DNA of 64,000 bases from Sinomicrobium kalidii (GCF_021183825.1 NZ_CP089211.1:682001-746000), one strand, 5' to 3'; counted from the stretch's first letter, positions 19,101 to 27,319 are shown. Notes: generated by a model not told the origin, from the letters alone. Made by a program: numbers and translations.

Positions 19101-19533
19101 CAGAAAACTCCTCATCCTGGCACGGGAACTCGACCTGAAAAACGAATTTGAGGACATTGACGTGCAAAACCTTATCCCCGAAGCCTCGGGACTCCGGAAC
19201 GGCAAAACTTCCGATTTTTTGCCGAGATTACAGGAACTGGACGCTACCTATGCCGAAATCAAGGCAAAACAGGAACCGGAACATGTATTGCGGTACATCG
19301 GTGAGTTATCGGGCGACCTGCAACAGGACAAGGGCATACTCGAAGTAAAACTCGTTTCCGTCCCGGAACAAAGTGCCCTCGGACAGGTAAAAGGGTCGGA
19401 TTCCATTTTTGAGATTTATACGGAATCCTACGGAACCCGGCCCCTTGTTGTGCAGGGTGCGGGAGCCGGTGCAAAAGTAACGGCCAGGGGGGTATTCGGG
19501 GATATCCTGAGGCTGGCCACAAAGGATAGTTAA
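16126..19533 (+). CDS. thrA: Fusion: homoserine O-acyltransferase - aspartokinase - homoserine dehydrogenase
   Basis: The 1135-residue protein joins three enzymes. Residues 1-325 are a MetX-like alpha/beta-hydrolase with NHALTG (His45), GGSLGG (nucleophile Ser126), GVDSDLFF (about 265-272) and HGHDAF (His302). Residues about 329-775 are aspartokinase, with KFGGKSL, TTLGRNGSNY and two ACT domains. Residues about 775-1135 are homoserine dehydrogenase, with FGHGLVGG, TNVGAGLPLIDT and DLSGNDVGRKLLIL carrying the catalytic lysine. The frame is continuous through the joint; an internal ATG at 17110 (Met329) begins a normal ThrA N-terminus. The start is TTG at 16126 since no in-frame ATG precedes the conserved part. 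It is the first gene after the SAM riboswitch. Acyl specificity (acetyl or succinyl) is not certain. The symbol refers to the ThrA part. Confidence 0.93.
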   Translation: MKSNLNQLHITGFITDSGVEIPCIQLSYQVFGKPLGEAPVIQVNHALTGNSEVAGETGWWKDLIGEGKDIDTAEYTILAFNVPGNGYDGFVIDNYKDFVARDMARIFLLGLEQLGIEKLFALIGGSLGGGIAWEMAVLSPDITEHLIPIASDWKSTDWLIANCQVQEQFLVNSKQPVHDARMHAMLCYRTPASFKTRFNRTTNEELQVFNVESWLMHHGKKLQERFQLAAYKLMNQLLKTIDVTRGRKEHFNVLESINANIHIIGVDSDLFFTAEENRETHKQLAQAHDRVTYGEVHSVHGHDAFLIEFEQLEKLIGGIFKKGKNKNRMKVLKFGGKSLANGEGINNALAIIEDKIRQDENITVVVSARGNATNELEEILEKAAGNEDYTTQLEAFKTYQQADFDFVDFTPEFTKLEKLFEGVCLLGDYSYKIKDQILSKGEVISAKLITEVLKNRGINAVFTDTRKLIKTDEKFGNAQPLEKLSKDNVLQHFEEHNHDTVNIVTGFIGSNAKNETTTLGRNGSNYTASLIANFLDAEELQSYTHVDGIFTANPELVPDAQRIEQLSYNEANEMANFGATILHAKTIIPLIEKNIPLRILNTFNNDNKGTLITSQPNKEGIKSLSVLENVALLNLEGRGLLGKAGVDARIFRALGDSNISVSIISQGSSERGIGLVVDAEKATRAIVELEKEFEKDFYSKDVNKISAEDNVSVISIVGQDLSTFHKPYNALIRNQVVPLLFNNTVTGKNVSLVVRKSELHKALNVIHGEIFGISKKVNIAIFGHGLVGGTLIEQILSSADAIEKRKNIRLNIFAVANSKKLLLAKNGIQEDWKDLITGSEQPSEVNAVIDFAKKHHLANLIAIDNTASVDFVDHYIELINNGFDLISSNKIANTLSFGFYRELRDTLYKNQKQYLYETNVGAGLPLIDTIKLLHLSGENITGIKGVFSGSLSYLFNTFSLEDRPFSEVLQEAIDNGFTEPDPREDLSGNDVGRKLLILARELDLKNEFEDIDVQNLIPEASGLRNGKTSDFLPRLQELDATYAEIKAKQEPEHVLRYIGELSGDLQQDKGILEVKLVSVPEQSALGQVKGSDSIFEIYTESYGTRPLVVQGAGAGAKVTARGVFGDILRLATKDS

Positions 19534-19584
19534 AAAGATTGTATATTCAGGATTCAAGATCGAAAATCCATATCAAACAACAAG

Positions 19585-20991
19585 ATGTACCATCATTTAC
19601 ACAAAGATCTCGGCAACCTGGATGCCTTGCTCGACAAAGTATGCACCCAGGGACTTGACTACCTCAAAACATTACGCCACAGGCCTACCGCTACCGAACA
19701 TCAGGTTAGTGATAATCACGGACTGCGTGAAGAAGGTCTAGGAACAGAAAAGGCCCTGGAATGGTTCAACCAAAAGCTGGAACCAATCATTGTCGCTTCT
19801 TCCGGCCCCAGATATCTCGGATTTGTTACCGGAGGTTCTACTCCTGCTTCCATTGCAGGCGACTGGCTGGCTACGGTATACGACCAGAATACGCAGACTA
19901 CCGGAGGTGAAGGAGATATTTCGGCCGCTATTGAACTGGAGGCCATACAACTCCTGCTGGACCTTTTTGAACTCCCCGATGATTTTTTCGGTGGTTTTGT
20001 AACGGGCGCTACCATGTCCAATTTTAGCTGTCTGGCCGTTGCCAGACAATGGTATGGGAAAGCACTCGGAAAAGATTATGCCAAGGACGGGATACGGGAC
20101 AAGTTGCATATTTTAACGGCAACCCCACATTCGTCATCCTTAAAGTCACTCGCCATGCTCGGTTTGGGTAGCAGGAATATCACAAAGGTCAACACACTTC
20201 CGGGAAACCGGGAAGCGATGGATATTGCTGACCTGGAAACCAGGATCAGGGAACTGAAAGGCGAACCTTTTATCCTCATATCGAGTGCCGGAACGGTAAA
20301 CACCGTTGATTTTGACGATGCCGAAGCCATTGCCGGATTGCATAAAAAATACCGTTTCTGGTGGCATGTCGACGCTGCTTTCGGAGGGTTTGCCGCCTGT
20401 TCTCCCGAACACAAACACCTGCTGAAAGGCTGGGAACAGGCCGACAGCATCACTGTGGATTGCCATAAATGGTTGAATGTTCCCTATGAAAATGCTTTTT
20501 TCCTGATAAAGAAGGAACACAACCTCCTGCAGGCGGAAACTTTTCAGAATTCCGATGCTCCCTATCTCGGCGATCCCATGGAAAATTTCAGCTACCTCAA
20601 TTTTCTGCCCGAAAACTCCAGGAGACTGAAGGCGCTACCCGTTTGGTTCAGCCTGATGGCATACGGTAAAAAAGGATACCGGGAAATTGTAGAGAATGCT
20701 ATCGGAATGACAAGGATTTTCGGAGATTTTATCGATCAAAATCCCGATTTCGAACTCCTGGCCCCGGTGAGGCTTAACACCGTTTGTTTTACATTGTCCG
20801 GGGAAGAAAATCAAGACAAGGTCCAATCGTTCTTAACAGCTTTAAACCGTACCGGGAAAGTATTTATGACACCTACGGTCTACAATGGCAAAAAAGGCAT
20901 CCGGGCCGCCTTTGTGAACTGGATGACAGACGAGAGAGATATTGTCATTATCACCGAAGAAATAAATGCAATAGCCAAAAAAATACTGTAA
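19585..20991 (+). CDS. PLP-dependent group II amino-acid decarboxylase
   Basis: The 468-residue fold-type I PLP enzyme is of the glutamate/aromatic/diaminobutyrate decarboxylase family. It has GFVTGGSTPASIAGDWL, TSGA-like GFVTGATMSNFSCLAVAR, WWHVDAAFGGFA (Asp that binds the pyridine nitrogen) and DCHKWLNVPYE with PLP Lys295. The C-terminal RAAFVNWMTDERDI is also typical. The substrate is not assignable. It lies 51 bp after the three-enzyme fusion and 40 bp before metZ, so it is probably in the SAM-controlled operon. An aspartate-family amino acid is a possible substrate by context only. Confidence 0.88.
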   Translation: MYHHLHKDLGNLDALLDKVCTQGLDYLKTLRHRPTATEHQVSDNHGLREEGLGTEKALEWFNQKLEPIIVASSGPRYLGFVTGGSTPASIAGDWLATVYDQNTQTTGGEGDISAAIELEAIQLLLDLFELPDDFFGGFVTGATMSNFSCLAVARQWYGKALGKDYAKDGIRDKLHILTATPHSSSLKSLAMLGLGSRNITKVNTLPGNREAMDIADLETRIRELKGEPFILISSAGTVNTVDFDDAEAIAGLHKKYRFWWHVDAAFGGFAACSPEHKHLLKGWEQADSITVDCHKWLNVPYENAFFLIKKEHNLLQAETFQNSDAPYLGDPMENFSYLNFLPENSRRLKALPVWFSLMAYGKKGYREIVENAIGMTRIFGDFIDQNPDFELLAPVRLNTVCFTLSGEENQDKVQSFLTALNRTGKVFMTPTVYNGKKGIRAAFVNWMTDERDIVIITEEINAIAKKIL

Positions 20992-21031
20992 ACGAAATTC
21001 ATCGTATTAACGAAGCATAAAACACGATATA

Positions 21032-22201
21032 ATGAGTAAATCACATTTTGAAACCGATGCCGTACGCACCCGAACGGAAAAAACAAAATACCTGGAGCAT
21101 ACCAGTCCGCTATACCTCACTTCAAGTTTTGTCTTTGAAGATGCCGAAGACATGAGGGCTTCTTTTGCAGAGGAAAAGGAAAGAAACATCTACAGCCGGT
21201 TTACCAATCCCAACACCTCAGAGTTTGTAGAGAAAATATGTAAAATGGAAGGCGCGGAAAGCGGTTATGCCTTTGCTACCGGAATGGCTGCCGTCTTCTC
21301 CACCTTTGCCGCCCTGTTGAACAGCGGTGACCACATCGTTGCGGCACGGTCGGTATTTGGTTCTACACATACACTGTTTACTAAATTTTTGCCGAAGTGG
21401 GATATCAACACCTCTTATTTTAAGGTGAACGAAACCGAAAAAATAGAATCGCTCATACAGCCCAATACCAAAATACTGTTTGCCGAGACTCCCACTAATC
21501 CGGCAGTGGATATTCTGGACCTGGAACTGCTGGGAAATATTGCCAAAAAACACAACCTTATCCTGGTTATTGACAACTGTTTCGCCACTCCGTACCTGCA
21601 AAACCCCATAAAGTTCGGGGCAGACCTGGTGGTGCATTCCGCAACCAAACTGATTGACGGACAAGGCCGTGTATTGGGCGGAATTACCGTAGGGCAAAAA
21701 GACCTGGTGAGGGAAATCTACCTGTTTTCACGCAATACCGGGCCTTCCCTTTCCCCTTTCAATGCATGGATACTGTCCAAAAGCCTCGAAACACTGGCCG
21801 TAAGGGTCGACAAACACTGCGAAAATGCCCTGAAGGTCGCCGCTTTTCTGGAAGGACACTCCAAAGTCAACTGGGTCAAATATCCTTTCCTCAAATCCCA
21901 TCCGCAATATGAAGTGGCCAAAAAACAGATGAAGGCAGGCGGCAGTGTTGTAGCCTTTGAAGTGAAAGGCGGCGTGGACGCCGGAAGAAAATTCCTGAAC
22001 GCTATTAAAATGTGTTCCCTTTCGGCCAACCTGGGAGATACGCGGACCATAGCAACACACCCCGCATCGACCACACACAGTAAACTAAGTGAAGAAGACC
22101 GTTTGCAGGTCAGTATCACAGACGGCCTGGTAAGGGTTTCCGTAGGCCTGGAAAATGTGGAAGATGTTATTGCCGACCTGGACCAGGCATTACAAGCTTA
22201 A
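21032..22201 (+). CDS. metZ: O-acylhomoserine sulfhydrylase (Cys/Met metabolism PLP enzyme)
   Basis: The 389-residue gamma-family PLP enzyme converts O-acylhomoserine and sulfide to homocysteine. It has SSFVFEDAEDMRASF, RFTNPNT, SGYAFATGMAAVFSTFAALL, DNCFATPYLQ and HSATKLIDGQGRVLGG with PLP Lys206. The motif pattern and length fit MetZ (O-succinylhomoserine sulfhydrylase) better than MetB or MetC. It follows the acyltransferase fusion and the decarboxylase in the SAM-riboswitch operon and supplies the step after homoserine acylation. Because the acyl donor of the upstream enzyme is unknown, it could use the O-acetyl substrate. Confidence 0.9.
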   Translation: MSKSHFETDAVRTRTEKTKYLEHTSPLYLTSSFVFEDAEDMRASFAEEKERNIYSRFTNPNTSEFVEKICKMEGAESGYAFATGMAAVFSTFAALLNSGDHIVAARSVFGSTHTLFTKFLPKWDINTSYFKVNETEKIESLIQPNTKILFAETPTNPAVDILDLELLGNIAKKHNLILVIDNCFATPYLQNPIKFGADLVVHSATKLIDGQGRVLGGITVGQKDLVREIYLFSRNTGPSLSPFNAWILSKSLETLAVRVDKHCENALKVAAFLEGHSKVNWVKYPFLKSHPQYEVAKKQMKAGGSVVAFEVKGGVDAGRKFLNAIKMCSLSANLGDTRTIATHPASTTHSKLSEEDRLQVSITDGLVRVSVGLENVEDVIADLDQALQA

Positions 22202-22317
22202 AAGATCATTTTACGCTGAAATCATAAAAAAATCCAAAAGTTTTTTCGGAGCCCGATACAATTAAAAAAGATTTTCTAACTTAGGACAAATATCAACACA
22301 TAAATTATTTTGTACCC

Positions 22318-22860
22318 ATGAGAAAATATATTGGCATATTCATACTTGCCGTAACACTTGCTTTTGTATCGGGGGCTCATGCCCAGAAATTCAGCGGACT
22401 GGATAAAAGTCCCTGCGACATTGCCTATTATCGTACCGGTCGCAAGGCCCCTCCCATTGCAAAGGTAATTTACAGCAGGCCGCAAAAGAAAGGCAGACCC
22501 GTGTTCGGCACCCTGGTACCTTTTGACAAGGTGTGGCGTACGGGAGCCAACGAAGCAACGGAAATCACTTTTTTCAAGGATGTGATGTTCGGAGACAAGG
22601 AAGTAAAGGCCGGGACCTATTCGCTCTTTACCATTCCCGGAATGAAAGAATGGACGGTTATTCTGAACAGCGATACGGATGTATGGGGCGCTTTTGATTA
22701 TGACGAGGCCAACGATGTGGCCCGTACTACAGCTGCCGTAAGTTCAGGAAGTAAAGCTCTGGAGGCCTTTTCCATAACTTTTGAACCCAACGATAACGGA
22801 GCGGACATGTACCTGGGATGGGATACAACCAGGGTAAAAGTCCCGGTAAGTGAAAAATAG
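22318..22860 (+). CDS. DUF2911 secreted protein
   Basis: The 180-residue protein has a signal peptide (cleaved after GAHAQ). The DUF2911 pattern is clear: a repeated VIYSRPQKKGRPVFGTLVPFDKVWRTGANEATEITF block, KAGTYSLFTIPGMKEWTVILN, and an AFSITFEPNDNGADMYLGWDTTRVKVPV ending. The family is common in Bacteroidota and predicted to be a periplasmic beta-sandwich of unknown role. It is a single gene ending at a strong bidirectional terminator. Confidence 0.87.
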   Translation: MRKYIGIFILAVTLAFVSGAHAQKFSGLDKSPCDIAYYRTGRKAPPIAKVIYSRPQKKGRPVFGTLVPFDKVWRTGANEATEITFFKDVMFGDKEVKAGTYSLFTIPGMKEWTVILNSDTDVWGAFDYDEANDVARTTAAVSSGSKALEAFSITFEPNDNGADMYLGWDTTRVKVPVSEK

Positions 22861-22877
22861 TTTTTTAATTGTACCCG

Positions 22878-22922
22878 AAAAATCCGGGAATTTTCCACAT
22901 TGTGAAAGTTTCCGGATTTTTT
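22878..22922. terminator. Bidirectional terminator between DUF2911 and AraC genes
   Basis: AAATCCGGGAA (about 22880-22890) and TTTCCGGATTT (about 22909-22919) form a stem flanked by A and T tracts on both sides, between two convergent genes. It overlaps the stop of the minus-strand gene by 2 bp. Confidence 0.8.
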
Positions 22923-23742
22923 ATTCTGAAGATTTTAATGCCAGGGATGGTGTTAACCCATACATGGTTTTGAATTCTTTGATAAAATGCGACTGATCGT
23001 AATAACCGGCATCAAAAAACAACTTGTTTTCCCTTAAACACTGTACGGAAGGCCTGGCATTAAGGAGATGCTGAAAACGGACCACTTTGCTGAATGTCTT
23101 GGGGGTACTGCCTATGTAAAACTCAAATAACCTGCGTAATTGCCGCGGACTGATCCCGGTATCCAGTTCGTTTTGTACATGTAATGTTCCCTGCTTTTTC
23201 AGTATAATGTCCAGGGCGTTAAAAAAGCGGTGATCGATGCGAAATTTTCCATCATATATCGCTCCAAGAAAGTAACGGTCAAATACGTCTTTATACTTTA
23301 AAAAATTCACTGCTCCGGAAACACACAACAACAACCTTTCAAACATTTTCGGCAATAACTCCCCCAACCCTTCCACCTGTTCGGTAAGTTCCCCTCCCTT
23401 TATGTTGAACAAAAGCGGAAATACCCCGGGTAAAAAGCGGATACCGATATAATGAAACTTCTTTTCCAGCGGAAATTCAGTATACTTTGTGGTAAATCCC
23501 ATGACATACATTTCCTCCGGGTTGTCTGCCTCGAAAAATATATCGGTACAGGCATCGGCCACCACCTTATAGGAAAAAGGATTTTCCAGGGGATGCGTTG
23601 TCTTTAATTCCCAATAGCAATAGATATGGTTGCACAAACGCAGATCAGGAAACAATTCTTTATATGCAACACCGGAAGAACCACCGCCTACCGTAGGTTG
23701 AAGCGGCGTAAAATGCTTTCTTATATCGGGAAGAGTATACAT
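22921..23742 (-). CDS. AraC-family transcriptional regulator
   Basis: The 273-residue protein has an N-terminal DUF6597-like sensor half (LRLCNHIYCYWEL..., residues about 30-150) and a C-terminal AraC helix-turn-helix pair (about 185-270) with ISPRQLRRLFEFYIGSTPKTFSKVVRFQHLL and GYYDQSHFIKEFKTMYGLTPS. It probably binds DNA as a local regulator; no target is evident. The nearest candidate is the amidohydrolase gene just upstream on the same strand. The ATG at 23742 is preceded by a good -7 element. Confidence 0.9.
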   Translation of the reverse strand: MYTLPDIRKHFTPLQPTVGGGSSGVAYKELFPDLRLCNHIYCYWELKTTHPLENPFSYKVVADACTDIFFEADNPEEMYVMGFTTKYTEFPLEKKFHYIGIRFLPGVFPLLFNIKGGELTEQVEGLGELLPKMFERLLLCVSGAVNFLKYKDVFDRYFLGAIYDGKFRIDHRFFNALDIILKKQGTLHVQNELDTGISPRQLRRLFEFYIGSTPKTFSKVVRFQHLLNARPSVQCLRENKLFFDAGYYDQSHFIKEFKTMYGLTPSLALKSSE

Positions 23743-23761
23743 AAAACAATATGCCTTACCA

Positions 23762-23769
23762 CAAATATA
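23762..23769 (-). promoter_or_regulatory. -7 element of the AraC gene
   Basis: On the minus strand TATATTTG matches TAnnTTTG exactly and lies about 20 bp before the ATG at 23742. No clear TTTG -33 element is seen at the expected distance. Confidence 0.4.
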
Positions 23770-23800
23770 ACCCGATTCTCCTGATTTTCATCGCCTTCTT

Positions 23801-25426
23801 TTAATACACCTTCTTTCCGCCTACAAAAGTCCCTTCCACCTTCATTCCGGGGATCTCTTCCGGAGGAACTTCCATAATGTCTTTGTCCAGTATAATAAAA
23901 TCCGCCAGTTTGCCCGGTTCTATACTTCCTTTTTCGTTTTCCTCGAAGTTGGAATACGCGGCCCATATGGTCATTCCTTTTAAAGCTTCTTCCCTGCTTA
24001 GCGCATTCCCGGGCTGAAACCCGTTATCGGGATATCCTTCCAGGTCTTTGCGTGCTACCGCGGCATAGAACGTATAAAACGGATTTACGTGTTCTACCGG
24101 GAAATCAGTGCCCAAAGCTATGATTCCGGCTTTGTCCAACAGGGTTTTATAGGCATAGGCCCCTTTTACGCGTTTTTCGCCGAGCCTGTCTTCCGCCCAG
24201 TACATATCGCTGGTAGCATGCGTAGGCTGAACGGAGGGTATGATCCCTTTTTCAAAATAATCAAGATCTTCAGGGGCGATCACCTGGGCGTGTTCTATTT
24301 TCCATCTCCTGTCCTCTTTGCTTTTCAGCACATCGGAATATGCCCGGAGCACGGCAACATTGGCCGAATCTCCTATGGCATGGGTATTCATCTGGTAATC
24401 GGATGCAGCTATTTTTTCGGCGAGGGCCTCAATTTCCGAAACGGGAGTGACCATCGCCCCGTAATGCCCGGGCTTGTCAGTATAAGGAGCTTTCAGGGCG
24501 GCCCCTCTTGACCCCAAAGCGCCGTCAGCATATACTTTTATGGAACGCACATTCAGTTTATCGCTCTTTTGTACCCCTCTTGACAGGTAATAGTTCACAT
24601 CTTCCTTAGTATTGCTCACCATGGCATATACTCTCATATCCATGGCATCCATCCGTTGCAGACTGTCTATAAGTTCTATGATTTCCCTGGACAACCCGGC
24701 ATCATTAACAGTGGTGAGTCCGTAACCAAAACATATTTCCTCGGCATCCGCAAGTGCCTGTATCTGCGTTTTCCTGTCCGGCGGAGGGAGTACCGAATCC
24801 ACTCCGGCCATGGGGCCGTCTACGAGTATTCCCGTAGGTTCTCCGTCTTTCAGCACGATCTCACCGTTATTCGTAACGGTCTCTCCCGTAATCCCGGCCA
24901 TATCCAGGACTTTTTGGTTCACCAGGTAGGCATGACCGTCAATACGCTCCAGCACTACGGGAATATCCGGGAAAAGTTCATCCAGTTTTTCCTTATCCGG
25001 GAATGTTTTTACTTCCCAGTCGTTCTGGTCCCATCCGCTGCCCAGGATGATATTTTGTTGTTTTTCTTCCTGAAAGGCAGTAACCTTTTGCACAATCTCA
25101 TCAAAACTCACGGTTCCCCTGAGGTCAACGCGCTGTTGGTTCAGCCCCAATCCGTAAAAATGACAATGTGCATCAATAAATCCGGGGACTATCGTTTTCC
25201 CGTTGGCGTCGACAATCTCTCCGGCCGTAAATTTTCTTGTTATTTCTTCTTCACTGCCAACGGCAACGAATCTGCCGTCTTTTACGGCAAATGCTTCAGC
25301 TTTCGCAAAAGCACCGTTTACCGTATATACATTGGCATTGACAACTACGGTATCCACAGGTTCCTTTTTCCTGCAGGAATGCAAAATAAGTGTAAGTACC
25401 AAAAGGGAAAGCAGTGTTTTTTTCAT
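23801..25426 (-). CDS. YtcJ-like amidohydrolase lipoprotein
   Basis: The 541-residue protein has a lipoprotein signal with Cys18 (LTLILHSC), so it is probably exported and acylated. The rest is an amidohydrolase of the YtcJ/amidohydrolase_3 group: GFIDAHCHFYG metal-binding HxH (about residue 85), a beta-barrel N-terminal subdomain with VNANVYTVNG, a central ADGALGSRGAAL, NTHAIGD, EHAQVI, and GTDFPVEHVNPFYTFYAAV with the C-terminal metal Asp. Members hydrolyse C-N bonds in diverse compounds; some act on formamides or N-acyl amines. The start ATG is at 25426. Function beyond hydrolase cannot be fixed. Confidence 0.9.
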   Translation of the reverse strand: MKKTLLSLLVLTLILHSCRKKEPVDTVVVNANVYTVNGAFAKAEAFAVKDGRFVAVGSEEEITRKFTAGEIVDANGKTIVPGFIDAHCHFYGLGLNQQRVDLRGTVSFDEIVQKVTAFQEEKQQNIILGSGWDQNDWEVKTFPDKEKLDELFPDIPVVLERIDGHAYLVNQKVLDMAGITGETVTNNGEIVLKDGEPTGILVDGPMAGVDSVLPPPDRKTQIQALADAEEICFGYGLTTVNDAGLSREIIELIDSLQRMDAMDMRVYAMVSNTKEDVNYYLSRGVQKSDKLNVRSIKVYADGALGSRGAALKAPYTDKPGHYGAMVTPVSEIEALAEKIAASDYQMNTHAIGDSANVAVLRAYSDVLKSKEDRRWKIEHAQVIAPEDLDYFEKGIIPSVQPTHATSDMYWAEDRLGEKRVKGAYAYKTLLDKAGIIALGTDFPVEHVNPFYTFYAAVARKDLEGYPDNGFQPGNALSREEALKGMTIWAAYSNFEENEKGSIEPGKLADFIILDKDIMEVPPEEIPGMKVEGTFVGGKKVY

Positions 25427-25504
25427 GAGGGGTAGCGGTTAATGTTTTAGGGTTCCTGTAAAAGTAGGAAAATGCGACAAATTTTAAAATAAAAGTTCTG
25501 AAAA

Positions 25505-26533
25505 TTATACCTCACGATGCCGGGCATAATTTCGCCACTTTTCCACACAGGCCGTCACATCTTCCGGTAGCGGAGAGTCAAAACGTAAGAATTCCCCGGT
25601 TTCCGGGTGTTTAAATCCCAGGGTTCTGGCGTGTAATGCCTGTCTCGGCAATATTTTAAAACAATTTTCCACAAACTGTTTGTACTTGGTGAAGGTGGTC
25701 CCCTTCAGTATCTTTTCACCTCCGTAGCGTTCGTCGTTGAACAGAGTATGGCCAATGTGCTTCATGTGCACTCTTATCTGGTGCGTACGTCCGGTTTCCA
25801 ACCTGCAGGATACCAGGGTCACGTACCCGAAGCGTTCGATCACCTTGTAATGTGTTATGGCCTCCTTACCGTGCGAGCCATCCTCAAAAACGGCCATTTG
25901 TAAGCGGTTTTTGGGATGCCTGCCTATATGGCCTTCCACCATCCCTTCGTCTTCTTCCACATTTCCCCATACCAGGGCTGTATATTCCCGCTCGCTGGTT
26001 TTGTCAAAAAACTGTTTGGCCAGGTGTGTCATGGCCTGTTCTGTTTTTGCTATGACCAGCAACCCGCTCGTGTCTTTGTCAATGCGATGCACCAGGCCGG
26101 GACGTTCATCGCTGTTTTCAGGAAGGTTGTCAAAGTGGTAGACAAGTGCGTTGATAAGTGTTCCGCTGTAGTTGCCATGGCCCGGGTGTACCACCATCCC
26201 CGCCGGTTTGTTCACCACCAGCAATGCATCGTCTTCATACACAATATCCAGGGGAATGTTTTCCGGAGTAAGGAGAAATTCATAGGGCGGGTGTTCAAAC
26301 ATTACCTTGACTTCATCGTCGGCCTTTACCCGGTAATTGGATTTCACCGCAGTACCGTTGACCCGGATATTACCGTTTTTGGCGGCCTGCTGTATTTTGT
26401 TCCGCGTAGCATTCTCAATAAAGTTCATCAGGTATTTGTCTACCCTCAGTGGCTCCTGTCCCTTACCTGCCTTAAAACTGTAGTGTTCGTATAATTCGTC
26501 GTCCTGTTCTTCGATATCGTTATGCTCCGCCAT
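25505..26533 (-). CDS. rluD: RluD-family 23S rRNA pseudouridine synthase
   Basis: The 342-residue protein converts uridine to pseudouridine in large-subunit rRNA. It has an N-terminal S4 RNA-binding domain (RVDKYLMNFIENATRNKIQQAAKNG..., about residues 27-80) and the RluA-type catalytic core, with the HRIDKDTSGLLVIAKT motif carrying the catalytic Asp. ATG at 26533 (MAEHNDIEE) is preferred to the upstream in-frame GTG at 26542; it overlaps the PASTA gene by 14 nt, so the two are probably translationally coupled. The symbol is assigned by similarity to RluD; the exact target site is inferred. Confidence 0.9.
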   Translation of the reverse strand: MAEHNDIEEQDDELYEHYSFKAGKGQEPLRVDKYLMNFIENATRNKIQQAAKNGNIRVNGTAVKSNYRVKADDEVKVMFEHPPYEFLLTPENIPLDIVYEDDALLVVNKPAGMVVHPGHGNYSGTLINALVYHFDNLPENSDERPGLVHRIDKDTSGLLVIAKTEQAMTHLAKQFFDKTSEREYTALVWGNVEEDEGMVEGHIGRHPKNRLQMAVFEDGSHGKEAITHYKVIERFGYVTLVSCRLETGRTHQIRVHMKHIGHTLFNDERYGGEKILKGTTFTKYKQFVENCFKILPRQALHARTLGFKHPETGEFLRFDSPLPEDVTACVEKWRNYARHREV

Positions 26534-27146
26534 CACTTTCACTGTTTACATCCCCGGGTTCCTCTCCTTCTGTTTCTTCTTCTTTTTTCTTTTCCTCTTC
26601 TCCGCCATTCCCGCATACGAGGTCTATTCTGGTCGTTTTGGGAAACTGGTCGCCCGGGGCAATCTTCCTGCCTTCGTGTTGTATATAATAGACCATGTCC
26701 TTACCTATCTCGTCTATATATTCCACCCTACCCACTTCCAGGCCTACCGCACGCAACATGGATTCGGCATTGCGCCGGGTAACCTGTATGATATTGGGCA
26801 CACTTACCTCCCGGTAGCCCGAAGGGTTTATGGTAAGGTATATTTTCCTGTTCCGCTTTACCGTGCTGCCCCCGCCGGGTTCCTGTTCAATCACCGAATA
26901 CCTCGGATACCCGGGGTTGAAGTTCGCAGAATCCAGTACTTCAAACCGAAGGTCTGCATTCTCCAGGGTTTGTTTCACCTCGTTAAGGGTCTTTTTGGAA
27001 AGATCGGGCACCGTAACAAACTCACCGTGATTGGTAGTGGTCTTAAGCCATTGCAGCGCCAGAAGAATAAGGGCTATTACGACGACCACCGCTATGATAA
27101 TCTGGGTCAGAAAGGTTTTACTCGTCAGGAATTTAAAAATGTTCAT
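26520..27146 (-). CDS. Membrane-anchored PASTA-domain protein
   Basis: The 208-residue protein has one N-terminal transmembrane helix (about 13-32) and three PASTA-like repeats outside the membrane: FVTVPDLSKKTLNEVKQTLENADL (about 42), VSVPNIIQVTRRNAESMLRAVGLEVG (about 114), and a short third part. PASTA domains bind peptidoglycan or beta-lactam-like ligands in kinases and PBPs, but here no kinase or transpeptidase domain is attached. The C-terminus is acidic and low-complexity (KKKEEETEGEEPGDVNSESDG). The ATG at 27146 is followed by rluD, and the gene is divergent from ddl, a cell-wall enzyme, which suggests an envelope role. Confidence 0.88.
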   Translation of the reverse strand: MNIFKFLTSKTFLTQIIIAVVVVIALILLALQWLKTTTNHGEFVTVPDLSKKTLNEVKQTLENADLRFEVLDSANFNPGYPRYSVIEQEPGGGSTVKRNRKIYLTINPSGYREVSVPNIIQVTRRNAESMLRAVGLEVGRVEYIDEIGKDMVYYIQHEGRKIAPGDQFPKTTRIDLVCGNGGEEEKKKEEETEGEEPGDVNSESDGGA

Positions 27147-27163
27147 GTCCTTTATTTAGTTGA

Positions 27164-27171
27164 CAAAGATA
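27164..27171 (-). promoter_or_regulatory. -7 element of the PASTA-rluD operon
   Basis: TATCTTTG on the minus strand fits TAnnTTTG and ends about 18 bp before the PASTA ATG. A 12-bp inverted repeat lies about 33 bp further upstream. Confidence 0.45.
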
Positions 27172-27203
27172 TAAAAACTGATCGAAGTCGGGAGCCCGGA
27201 GTT

Positions 27204-27256
27204 CGAAGCTCGAAGTATGGAAATATTGTATTTCTAACTTCAGACTTCGAGCTTCG
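27204..27256. repeat. 12-bp perfect inverted repeat in the PASTA/ddl divergent spacer
   Basis: CGAAGCTCGAAG (27204-27215) and CTTCGAGCTTCG (27245-27256) are exact reverse complements with a 29-nt AT-rich loop. They sit between the two divergent promoters in a 216-bp spacer and could be a regulatory site or a dispersed hairpin repeat. Confidence 0.55.
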
Positions 27257-27319
27257 GTCTTCAGGCTTTCAATTAAAATTTAATCCTGAAAGTTTTTTTC
27301 TCTTTTGATTTATAAATAA

